From: SABI01 sp963678555
Lineage (GTDB): Bacteria; Spirochaetota; Spirochaetia; Sphaerochaetales; Sphaerochaetaceae
Direction: 5' to 3'
Assembly (NCBI GenBank): GCA_963678555.2
Contig: CAXXJA010000002.1
Span: forward strand, 372,001-436,000
Length of the DNA: 64,000 nucleotides
Shown here: in pieces, positions 50,946-58,812 of the stretch
Layout: the number at the start of each line of letters is the position of its first letter
Numbering within the stretch: position 1 is the stretch's first letter
Notes under the pieces: generated by a model
What the model was told of the DNA's origin: nothing
Seen by the model: only the letters and a program-made list of their open reading frames with translations
Databases searched by the model: none
Program-made: the position numbers and the translations under genes

Positions 50946-50996
50946 CCACGGTATACCGATAGATTGGTGCAGCCGTGGAGATTCTTCTTCACGGCT
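50946..50996 (+). promoter_or_regulatory. Mutually exclusive RNA hairpins after the ilv leader peptide
   Basis: CCACGG (50946-50951) can pair with CCGTGG (50973-50978). Alternatively AGCCGTGGAG (50971-50980) pairs with CTTCACGGCT (50987-50996) over ten bases. The two share 50973-50978 and exclude each other, like antiterminator and terminator. The second stem is strong but followed by TATCGGCG, not a T-tract, so termination may need Rho, or the structure may act otherwise. Confidence 0.6.
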
Positions 50997-51058
50997 TATC
51001 GGCGTACCGTAGCATGTAGAACACAGCACCGGAAACAGATAGGAAAAGGAGATTTGAG

Positions 51059-51559
51059 ATGAAAAGGTATACACTCGGAATTCTGGTCAACAACCATCCT
51101 GGGGTTCTCTCCCGCGTCGTGGGGCTGTTCAGCCGCCGTGGATACAATATCGACAGCCTTTCGGTCGGTGAGACCGAGTCCTCTTCGATAAGCCGTATCA
51201 CCATAGTCGTCACCGGCGACAGAAGAATCGTCGAACAGATCGAGAAACAGGTCGCGAAACTGCACGATGTCATCAAGGTCGTCGAGTTGACCCATCACGG
51301 ATCCATCCAGACCGAACTGGTTCTCGTCAAGGTGCAGACCACTGATACGACACGGGCTGCGGTAGTTGAACTCTCTGAGATCTTCAAAGCAAAAATCCAG
51401 GATGTTACTGAAAGCACACTCACAATGCGGATCACGGGAAACGGGGATAAGGTCTCCTCCTTCCTGCGTCTTGTGGAGCCCTACGGTATTATCGAACTGG
51501 TACGGACAGGTATGACGGCCATGGAACGGGGTTCCCGGGCTTTGACGAATCACGAATAA
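51059..51559 (+). CDS. ilvN: Acetolactate synthase regulatory (small) subunit IlvN/IlvH
   Basis: The 166-residue protein has an N-terminal ACT domain (YTLGILVNNHPGVLSRVVGLFSRRGYNIDSLSVG) that binds valine, and the usual C-terminal domain (ELVLVKVQ...EPYGIIELVRTG). It activates the catalytic subunit IlvB and makes it sensitive to valine. It is the first structural gene of the operon, while ilvB is the last, seven kilobases away; most operons place the two side by side. The ribosome site AAGGAG (51046-51051) is close to the end of the attenuator. Confidence 0.93.
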   Translation: MKRYTLGILVNNHPGVLSRVVGLFSRRGYNIDSLSVGETESSSISRITIVVTGDRRIVEQIEKQVAKLHDVIKVVELTHHGSIQTELVLVKVQTTDTTRAAVVELSEIFKAKIQDVTESTLTMRITGNGDKVSSFLRLVEPYGIIELVRTGMTAMERGSRALTNHE

Positions 51560-51580
51560 CATAGAGATAAGGAGCAAGGA

Positions 51581-52573
51581 ATGAGCACTATGTATTACGA
51601 AAGCGATGTGGACATGAAGGTCCTCAAGGACAAGAAAGTCGCAATCATCGGGTATGGATCTCAGGGGCATGCACATGCACTCAATCTGATGGAATCAGGG
51701 GTGGATGTACGTGTCGGCCTGTATGAGGGGTCGAAGTCCAGGGCTATCGCCGAAGAGGCAGGTCTCAAGGTCATGAACACCGCCGATGCCGCAGCAGAGG
51801 CTGATGTTATCATGATGCTGGTCAATGATGAGAAGATGAAGGATATCTATCAGAGAGAGATTCTTCCCGGTCTCAAGAGCGGCAACTATATAGCGTTCGC
51901 TCACGGATTCAATATCCACTACGGACAGATTGTCCCCGCCGAGGATATCAATGTGATCATGATAGCTCCCAAGGGACCCGGTCACACGGTGCGTACCCAG
52001 TTCCAGGAAGGTAAGGGTGTCCCCTCTCTCATTGCAGTGAATCAGGACCCCTCAGGCGATTCAAAGGAAGTCGCTCTGGCCTATGCAGCCGGCCTCGGCG
52101 CCGGACGCGCCGGCATCTTCGAGACCACGTTCAAGGAAGAGACCGAAACCGACCTCTTCGGAGAACAGGCGATCCTCTGCGGCGGCGTTACTGCTCTCAT
52201 CAAGGCAGGGTTCGACACCCTCGTGGAAGCCGGCTACCAGCCGGAGATGGCCTATTTCGAGTGTCTTCATGAGATGAAGCTGATCATCGACCTCGTCAAT
52301 CAGGGCGGTCTCTCCTACATGCGCTACTCGATCAGCGACACTGCCGAGTACGGGGACTATATCACCGGCGAAAAGATCATCACCGACGATACCAGAAAGG
52401 CGATGAAAGGTGTGCTCTCTGACATTCAGGACGGTACGTTCGCCCGCAACTGGCTTCTCGAGAATCAGGTGAACCGCCCCTACTTCAATGCGAAGCGGAG
52501 AATCGAGAGTGAAAGCCTCATTGAGACGACCGGTGCGAAACTGAGAAAGCTGATGAGCTGGTTGAAAAAATAA
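51581..52573 (+). CDS. ilvC: Ketol-acid reductoisomerase IlvC
   Basis: This 330-residue class I enzyme rearranges and reduces acetolactate and acetohydroxybutyrate with NADPH and Mg2+. The nucleotide-binding motif is VAIIGYGSQGHAHALNLMESG; the metal site and catalytic residues are in FAHGFNIHYG, APKGPGHTVR, ETDLFGEQAILCGG and the C-terminal helix with AEYGDYITG. The Ser/Arg pattern after the Rossmann motif (EGSKSR) suits NADPH. It follows ilvN by 21 bases and precedes leuA by 31. Confidence 0.95.
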   Translation: MSTMYYESDVDMKVLKDKKVAIIGYGSQGHAHALNLMESGVDVRVGLYEGSKSRAIAEEAGLKVMNTADAAAEADVIMMLVNDEKMKDIYQREILPGLKSGNYIAFAHGFNIHYGQIVPAEDINVIMIAPKGPGHTVRTQFQEGKGVPSLIAVNQDPSGDSKEVALAYAAGLGAGRAGIFETTFKEETETDLFGEQAILCGGVTALIKAGFDTLVEAGYQPEMAYFECLHEMKLIIDLVNQGGLSYMRYSISDTAEYGDYITGEKIITDDTRKAMKGVLSDIQDGTFARNWLLENQVNRPYFNAKRRIESESLIETTGAKLRKLMSWLKK

Positions 52574-52604
52574 CAACACGATCAATACTTCAGGGAGGAA
52601 TGAT

Positions 52605-54248
52605 ATGGCAGACAGAGTAGCTATTTTTGATACCACGTTGAGGGATGGAGAGCAGGCCCCCGGGTACTCCATGAATCTCGAGCAGAAGCTGCGCCTTGCG
52701 AAGCAGCTCGAACTCCTCGGCGTTGATGTGATCGAAGCAGGGTTTGCCATTGCCAGCCCCGGAGATTTTGAATCAGTGCGGTCGATTGCCTCGGTGATCG
52801 ACCACACAACAGTCGCCTCTCTCTCCCGTGCTCTTGTCAAGGATATTGACCGGGCATGGGAAGCGGTCAGGGGAGCCAGAAAGCCCCGGATCCACACATT
52901 CATTGCCACCAGCGATCTTCATCTCAAGTATAAACTGAAGATGGACAAGGCTCAGGCACTGGAACAGGCGGAGAAGATGGTACGCTATGCACGCAACCTC
53001 TCACCCGAGGTGGAATTTTCCGCTGAAGATGCGATGCGCAGTGACAGAGAGTACCTTGCCCGTGTCGTTGAACGAACCATCGGGATGGGTGCCGCGATCA
53101 TCAACATTCCCGACACGGTCGGGTATACGACACCCGATGAAATGGGAGACATGATTTCCTACCTGATGAACACGGTACCGAATATAGATAAAGCCATTCT
53201 CTCGGTACACTGTCACAATGATCTCGGACTTGCCGTTGCGAACTCGCTTGCCGGCATCAGAGCGGGGGCTCGTCAGGCCGAGCTCACGATGTGCGGTATC
53301 GGGGAACGGGCGGGAAACGCAGCCATTGAAGAAGTGGTTATGGCAATGAAGACCCGGAAGGACCTCTATCCTTATGAGCTCGGTATCGACACGAAACAGC
53401 TGTACAATACGGCCAGACTCCTGTCAAACATCACCGCGGTCCCGATCAATCCGAGCAAGGCCATAGTCGGTGCCAACGCGTTCAGTCATGAATCGGGCAT
53501 ACACCAGCACGGTATGCTGGCACACAGTGAGACCTATGAGATCATGAGGCCTGAATCGATCGGCATCAAGCAGACGACGATGGTGCTCGGGAAGCACAGC
53601 GGTCAGCATGCCTTCAACCACAGGATGAAGGAGCTTGGCTATGAACTTGATGCAGAGCTGAGCAGGAAACTGTTTGAAGATTTCAAGCATCTGGCAGATA
53701 AAAAGAAGGAGATCACCGACAGGGATCTTATCGCGATGATGGAAAGCGGAACGCAGAGTTCTCCGCAGATCTTCGAACTCGACAACTTCGTCGTGAACAG
53801 CGGTAACCTGATGACGGCCACTGCCTGTGTCACCCTGATGAGGAACGACAAGAAGATGCAGGCGGTGGAGATGGGTACCGGACCTGTCTACGCTGCCTTC
53901 AAAGCAGTCGAGAAGATCGTCCGCAAGTCCTTCATTCTGGAGGATTATCAGCTGAGAGCCGTCACCGAGCACCGGGATGCTCTCGGTGAGGTGCTTGTCA
54001 AGATCAGTGATGCCCATGGTGAGTACCGCGGACGGGGAGTTTCGACCGATGTCATCGAAGCTTCTCTCCTCTCCCTTCTCAGTGCCGTGAACCGCATGTT
54101 CGAGGCAAATGAATCACAGATGGAACAGGGCAGTGATCACAGCGGCAGTGAAAAGGCTAAATCATGGGAGGCTCTTCCTGCAGAAGCTCTCAAGCGTGAT
54201 ATGAAGGTGACCGGCACCGTAAAGGACGACGTCTCAAAAGAGGTATAA
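52605..54248 (+). CDS. leuA: 2-isopropylmalate synthase LeuA
   Basis: LeuA condenses 2-oxoisovalerate with acetyl-CoA, committing carbon to leucine. The 547-residue protein has the DRE-TIM barrel motif FDTTLRDGEQAPGYSM, VHCHNDLGLAVANSLAGI, the linker HESGIHQHGM, and the C-terminal dimer/regulatory domain (FVVNSGNLMTATACVTL) that mediates leucine inhibition. RBS AGGGAGG precedes ATG 52605. Its stop shares one base with the cimA start. leuC and leuD, needed for the next step, are not in the window. Confidence 0.93.
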   Translation: MADRVAIFDTTLRDGEQAPGYSMNLEQKLRLAKQLELLGVDVIEAGFAIASPGDFESVRSIASVIDHTTVASLSRALVKDIDRAWEAVRGARKPRIHTFIATSDLHLKYKLKMDKAQALEQAEKMVRYARNLSPEVEFSAEDAMRSDREYLARVVERTIGMGAAIINIPDTVGYTTPDEMGDMISYLMNTVPNIDKAILSVHCHNDLGLAVANSLAGIRAGARQAELTMCGIGERAGNAAIEEVVMAMKTRKDLYPYELGIDTKQLYNTARLLSNITAVPINPSKAIVGANAFSHESGIHQHGMLAHSETYEIMRPESIGIKQTTMVLGKHSGQHAFNHRMKELGYELDAELSRKLFEDFKHLADKKKEITDRDLIAMMESGTQSSPQIFELDNFVVNSGNLMTATACVTLMRNDKKMQAVEMGTGPVYAAFKAVEKIVRKSFILEDYQLRAVTEHRDALGEVLVKISDAHGEYRGRGVSTDVIEASLLSLLSAVNRMFEANESQMEQGSDHSGSEKAKSWEALPAEALKRDMKVTGTVKDDVSKEV

Positions 54249-55879
54249 TGATGAGTAGAACCCAGAATACGATAGAACTGTTCGATTCCACACTGCGTGA
54301 TGGAGCACAGGGAGAAGGAATCAGTTTCTCTGTACTCGATAAGATCAAGATCGTGCAGCTTCTTGATGAGATAGGTGTGGACTATGTCGAGGCGGGGAAT
54401 CCCGGCTCGAACCCGAAGGATCTCGAGTTCTTCCGCGAGGTTTCCAATCTCTCGCTCAGGAAGGTGAAACTCGTAGCCTTCGGAGCAACAAGAAGACGTA
54501 ACATTGACGTCACTGAGGATGCAAACCTTGCATCCCTCATTCAGGCCGGAACAGACTACGTCTCCATTTTCGGAAAGAGCTGGGACTTTCAGGTCACGGA
54601 TATCATACGGACCACACTCGAAGAGAACCTTGCCATGATCCGTGACACCGTCGGATACATGGTCAGCCGGGGCAAAGGGGTCATCTTTGATGCCGAGCAC
54701 TTCTATGACGGGTATGTCGAGAACAGGGAGTATTCCCTCCGGACAGTGCTGGAGGCCGCAGGCGCAGGGGCTCAGTCGATAGCGTTGTGCGATACCCGTG
54801 GAGGAACGGTCCCTTCGATCATAGCCGAGGCGACCAGAGAAGTGGTGGAACTCCTTGCAAAGGACTATCCCGATGTTACCGTAGGTATTCACACCCATAA
54901 TGACATATCCTGTGCGGAGGCTTCGAGCCTTATGGCGGTGGAATCCGGTGCACGGCAGGTCCAGGGGACTTTCATCGGCTTCGGTGAGAGGTGCGGGAAT
55001 GCCAACCTGGCTACCATTATCCCCTCTCTGCAGCTGAAGCTCGGCTTCGATGTCCTCTCCCCGGAATCGCTTTCACAGCTCACCTATACTGCTCATGCGA
55101 TCGCTGAGATCTCCAATATATCGATCCCACACGGTACGGCCTATGTCGGACGCAGCGCATTCACTCATAAGGGCGGAATGCACATTGACGGTGTGGCGAA
55201 GAACCCCAAGGCATTCGAGCATATTGCCCCCGAAGATGTCGGTAATGAACGGAGGTTCCTCACCAGTGAAGTGTCAGGTCGTTCTACCATACTCAAGCAG
55301 ATACAGAAATATGCTCCCGACCTTGATAAGAACGCACCGCAGACCACTCATATCATCGATAAGCTTAAGACGCTTGAGATGGAAGGGTATCAGTTCGAAG
55401 GTGCGGAAAGTTCGTTTGAACTGGTCATAGCGAAGGAACTGGGCAAGTATACCCCGTTCTTCTCTCTCGACCATTATCGTACTCTCGGAGAGAAGCCGCC
55501 CACCGGGGATGCAGAGACCAGCCACACAGCGGTGGTCAAGGTGTTCGTCAACGGCCGGAGTGCCATAGAAGCCGCACAGGGAGACGGTCCTGTCCATGCT
55601 CTCGACAAGGCCCTCAGAGGAGTCCTTGAGACGTTCTATCCCTGTCTGGCTGAGATACGTCTGACCGACTACAAGGTTCGTGTCCTTGATTCGATGCATG
55701 CCTCTGCTGCGAAGGTCAGGGTACTGATTGAAACAAGTGAAGAGGAGATGTCATGGTCGACGATGGGTGTCTCCACTGACATCATTGAGGCCAGCTGGCT
55801 GGCTCTTGTGGATTCCATAGAATACAAACTGATGAAAGAGGGGGTCATTCCCGCCTCGGATCATACCAAAGGAGAATAG
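54248..55879 (+). CDS. cimA: (R)-citramalate synthase CimA
   Basis: CimA condenses pyruvate and acetyl-CoA to citramalate, giving 2-oxobutyrate for isoleucine without threonine deaminase. The 543-residue protein opens ELFDSTLRDGAQGEGISFS with the AQGEG form of the motif that distinguishes citramalate synthases from LeuA, then VDYVEAGNPGSNPKD, GIHTHNDISCAEASS and HKGGMHIDGVAKNPKAFEH. A C-terminal regulatory domain is present. Citramalate is then processed by the same isomerase (LeuCD) and LeuB as leucine intermediates, which explains its place between leuA and leuB. ATG 54251 would differ by one residue. Confidence 0.92.
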   Translation: MMSRTQNTIELFDSTLRDGAQGEGISFSVLDKIKIVQLLDEIGVDYVEAGNPGSNPKDLEFFREVSNLSLRKVKLVAFGATRRRNIDVTEDANLASLIQAGTDYVSIFGKSWDFQVTDIIRTTLEENLAMIRDTVGYMVSRGKGVIFDAEHFYDGYVENREYSLRTVLEAAGAGAQSIALCDTRGGTVPSIIAEATREVVELLAKDYPDVTVGIHTHNDISCAEASSLMAVESGARQVQGTFIGFGERCGNANLATIIPSLQLKLGFDVLSPESLSQLTYTAHAIAEISNISIPHGTAYVGRSAFTHKGGMHIDGVAKNPKAFEHIAPEDVGNERRFLTSEVSGRSTILKQIQKYAPDLDKNAPQTTHIIDKLKTLEMEGYQFEGAESSFELVIAKELGKYTPFFSLDHYRTLGEKPPTGDAETSHTAVVKVFVNGRSAIEAAQGDGPVHALDKALRGVLETFYPCLAEIRLTDYKVRVLDSMHASAAKVRVLIETSEEEMSWSTMGVSTDIIEASWLALVDSIEYKLMKEGVIPASDHTKGE

Positions 55880-55880
55880 T

Positions 55881-56957
55881 GTGAAGCTGAAGATTGCAGT
55901 TGTGCCCGGAGACGGGATTGGCCCGGATATCATCACCGAGGCCCTGAAGGTACTCGGGGAAGTGGGAATGAGATTCTCTCACCGTTTTGACTTCTCCTTT
56001 TATCTTGCCGGCGGGGCCGCACTTGATGCGGTCGGGGAGCCCCTTCCCGAATCGACCGTGCTCGGATGCAGGGACGCTGATGCGATCCTTCTCGGTGCAG
56101 TGGGAGGACCTGCCTGGGATCATCTGGAAGGGAAACTGAGACCCGAGCAGGCTCTTCTCGGCCTGAGAAGCAAGATGGGATTGTTCTGTAACCTCCGACC
56201 GGCGGTGCTTCACCGGGAACTCTCCTCTGCCTGTCCCCTGAAGCCCGAAATCATCGGTGACGGACTCGATATCATGGTGGTGAGGGAACTCACCGGCGGA
56301 ATCTACTTCGGAGAGCGAGGAATCACTGATGATGGAAGCCGTGCCTACGATACGATGACCTACTCGGTGGATGAGGTGAAACGGATTGCGAAGATCGCCT
56401 TTGAAGCCGCGATGAAGCGTGATAAGAGACTGTGCAGTGTCGATAAGGCGAATATCCTTGAGAACTCACGACTGTGGAGACGCACCGTGGTTGAAGTTGC
56501 TCGGGAGTATCCCGAGGTCGAACTGACCCACATGTATGTCGATAACGCTGCAATGCAGCTCGTGCGAGATCCCCGTCAGTTCGATGTGATCGTTACCACG
56601 AACATGTTCGGAGACATTCTCAGTGACGAAGCGAGCATGATCACAGGAAGCATAGGAATGCTTCCTTCCGCCTCTCTGAATGCAGAGAATTTCGGTATGT
56701 ATGAGCCGATCCACGGTTCTGCGCCGGACATTGCCGGAAAGGATATGGCTAACCCGATAGCGACCGTACTCTCGTGCGCCATGATGCTTCGCTATACCTT
56801 CAACCTCGCTCCTGAGGCGGCGGCGATGGAGAGAGCTGTCAGTGAGGTGCTGGCCGAAGGCTACAGGACACGGGACATTTACACTGAGGGAACGCAGCTG
56901 GTGGGAACGAAAAAGATGGGAGATCTCATCGCCCAGGCGGTAAAACAGAGCAGATAG
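55881..56957 (+). CDS. leuB: 3-isopropylmalate dehydrogenase LeuB
   Basis: The 358-residue enzyme oxidises and decarboxylates 3-isopropylmalate, and also 3-methylmalate in the citramalate route. It has GDGIGPDIITEALKVL, LLGAVGGPAWDHL, the substrate-binding Arg cluster LRSKMGLFCNLRPA, the catalytic Tyr in FGERGITDDGSRAYDTMTYS and the metal site NMFGDILSDEASMI. The GTG start 55881 is preceded by AAAGGAGAATAGT. A 165-base gap with a large stem-loop separates it from ilvD. Confidence 0.94.
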   Translation: MKLKIAVVPGDGIGPDIITEALKVLGEVGMRFSHRFDFSFYLAGGAALDAVGEPLPESTVLGCRDADAILLGAVGGPAWDHLEGKLRPEQALLGLRSKMGLFCNLRPAVLHRELSSACPLKPEIIGDGLDIMVVRELTGGIYFGERGITDDGSRAYDTMTYSVDEVKRIAKIAFEAAMKRDKRLCSVDKANILENSRLWRRTVVEVAREYPEVELTHMYVDNAAMQLVRDPRQFDVIVTTNMFGDILSDEASMITGSIGMLPSASLNAENFGMYEPIHGSAPDIAGKDMANPIATVLSCAMMLRYTFNLAPEAAAMERAVSEVLAEGYRTRDIYTEGTQLVGTKKMGDLIAQAVKQSR

Positions 56958-56965
56958 CAGGATAG

Positions 56966-57011
56966 CCGGTCAGTAGAAGCGTTCTGCATTGTGCAGAAGG
57001 CGCCTGACCGG
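56966..57011 (+). other. Compound stem-loop between leuB and ilvD
   Basis: CCGGTCAG (56966-56973) pairs with CTGACCGG (57004-57011). Inside it, GCG/CGC and TTCTGCA/TGCAGAA around a TTG loop (56982-56998) add ten more pairs. There is no T-tract. Likely roles are mRNA processing/stability or internal attenuation before ilvD and ilvB. Confidence 0.6.
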
Positions 57012-57122
57012 ATCATGATAGCCAGTATCGCAGGGATACAGATAGGGTATCGGCGATACTCAGCCCGGAAGGCCGGGGACCTGAAGCGGGATCGCGCGGG
57101 TCATCGGCAGTGGAGTACAGAT

Positions 57123-58793
57123 ATGAGAAGTGATAACATGAAGAAAGGGGTAGCGCGTACCCCGCACAGATCCCTCATGAAGGCTCTCGGTCTGACCGAC
57201 CGCGAGATACAAGGACCTCTGATCGGGATTGCGAACTCAGCCAACGAAATCATCCCGGGGCATGTTCATATCGACAGGATCGTCAATGCGGTGAAGGCCG
57301 GTGTCCGGCTTGCCGGCGGCACCCCGATAGATTTCGGTGTGATCGGGGTCTGCGACGGAATAGCCATGGGTCACAAGGGAATGAAATACTCCCTTGCTTC
57401 CCGTGAACTGATCGCCGACTCGATTGAGATTATGGCAACAGCTCATCCGTTCGACGGTCTTGTTCTTGTTCCCAACTGCGATAAGATCGTGCCGGCGATG
57501 CTGATGGCTGCCGCACGGATCAATATCCCCACCATCGTCGTCAGCGGCGGTGCGATGCTGGCGGGACATGTTCCCGGAGACAAGGGGTGTGCCATCGACC
57601 TTACTACGGCCTTCGAGGCGGTGGGAGCTCACGATGCAGGGAAGATGAGTGACAGCAAACTCCTCGATATCGAGAACTATGCATGTCCCACCTGCGGCTC
57701 CTGTTCCGGTATGTTTACGGCGAACAGTATGAACTGCCTGACCGAAGCTCTTGGAATGGGCCTTCCCGGAAACGGGACGATCCCGGCAGTCTATGCTCAG
57801 CGTGACCGGCTGGCCAAGGAGGCCGGGTACCGGATCATCGAGCTGGTGGAGGAAGGCATCACACCGAGTCAGATTATGACCCCTGAAGCCTTCCAGAACG
57901 CTCTGGCAGTGGATATGGCTCTGGGCTGTTCCACGAACAGTATGCTCCATCTCCCTGCCATCGCACATGAGGCAAAGGTTGATCTGGATATCTTCATGGC
58001 CAATGATATCAGCGCACGAACCCCCAACCTCTGTCACCTTGCACCTGCAGGACCTCATCACATCGAAGACCTGTACGCTGCCGGCGGTGTCATGGCGGTG
58101 ATGAAGGAGTTGACAAAGAAGGAGCTCATCAACACCGGATGCCTTACCGTGAGCGGAGCATCGGTCGGAGAGCAGATACAGAATGCCGTGAATTATGACC
58201 CTGAGGTCATTCGTCCGGTTGATTCACCGTACAGTGAAACAGGAGGTATAGCCGTTCTCAGGGGGAATCTCGCCCCGGACGGCGCTGTAGTGAAACGCTC
58301 TGCTGTTGCACCGGAGATGATGAAGCATTCCGGACCTGCCAGGGTCTTCGAATCAGAAGAGGATGTGGCATCTGCCATCAGCAGAGGCAAGATCAACAAA
58401 GGGGACGTCGTGGTCATTCGGTATGAAGGACCCAAGGGCGGACCCGGTATGAGAGAGATGCTCGGGCCCACAGCGGCGATAGCCGGACAGGGACTCGATA
58501 AGGATGTAGCTCTCATAACTGATGGACGGTTCAGCGGAGCAACCCGGGGAGCCTCTATAGGACATATCAGCCCGGAAGCGGCTGAGGGTGGGATGATCGC
58601 CTTCGTGGCCGAAGGAGATATCATAGAGATTGACATCAATGCAGGCACACTCAACCTCCTTGTGGATGACAAGGAGATAGCAAAGAGGAAGGAAGGCTGG
58701 AAACCCAAGGAGGCACCCATCAGAGACGGGTACCTTGGACGCTATGCAAAGCAGGTTACCAGTGCATCGACCGGAGCAGTGTTTACAAGTTGA
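57123..58793 (+). CDS. ilvD: Dihydroxy-acid dehydratase IlvD
   Basis: The 556-residue Fe-S dehydratase makes the 2-oxo acids for valine and isoleucine. The start MRSDNMKKGVARTPHRSLMKALGL matches the family N-terminus, so ATG 57123 is chosen over an open frame from 56991. Cluster ligands are visible in VPNCDKIVPAMLMAA and TCGSCSGMFTANSMN. The phosphate/Mg motif and catalytic Ser occur in TDGRFSGATRG. Spirochaete-like anaerobes typically carry oxygen-sensitive [4Fe-4S] IlvD, but the cluster type is not decided by sequence here. ilvB follows after 19 bases. Confidence 0.94.
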   Translation: MRSDNMKKGVARTPHRSLMKALGLTDREIQGPLIGIANSANEIIPGHVHIDRIVNAVKAGVRLAGGTPIDFGVIGVCDGIAMGHKGMKYSLASRELIADSIEIMATAHPFDGLVLVPNCDKIVPAMLMAAARINIPTIVVSGGAMLAGHVPGDKGCAIDLTTAFEAVGAHDAGKMSDSKLLDIENYACPTCGSCSGMFTANSMNCLTEALGMGLPGNGTIPAVYAQRDRLAKEAGYRIIELVEEGITPSQIMTPEAFQNALAVDMALGCSTNSMLHLPAIAHEAKVDLDIFMANDISARTPNLCHLAPAGPHHIEDLYAAGGVMAVMKELTKKELINTGCLTVSGASVGEQIQNAVNYDPEVIRPVDSPYSETGGIAVLRGNLAPDGAVVKRSAVAPEMMKHSGPARVFESEEDVASAISRGKINKGDVVVIRYEGPKGGPGMREMLGPTAAIAGQGLDKDVALITDGRFSGATRGASIGHISPEAAEGGMIAFVAEGDIIEIDINAGTLNLLVDDKEIAKRKEGWKPKEAPIRDGYLGRYAKQVTSASTGAVFTS

Positions 58794-58812
58794 ACGTCGG
58801 AGGATTGATTAT

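Noticed and set aside
50944..51058. T-box riboswitch in front of the ilv operon
   Set aside because: No T-box sequence, specifier-loop architecture or U-tract terminator is seen; the leader peptide explains the region better.
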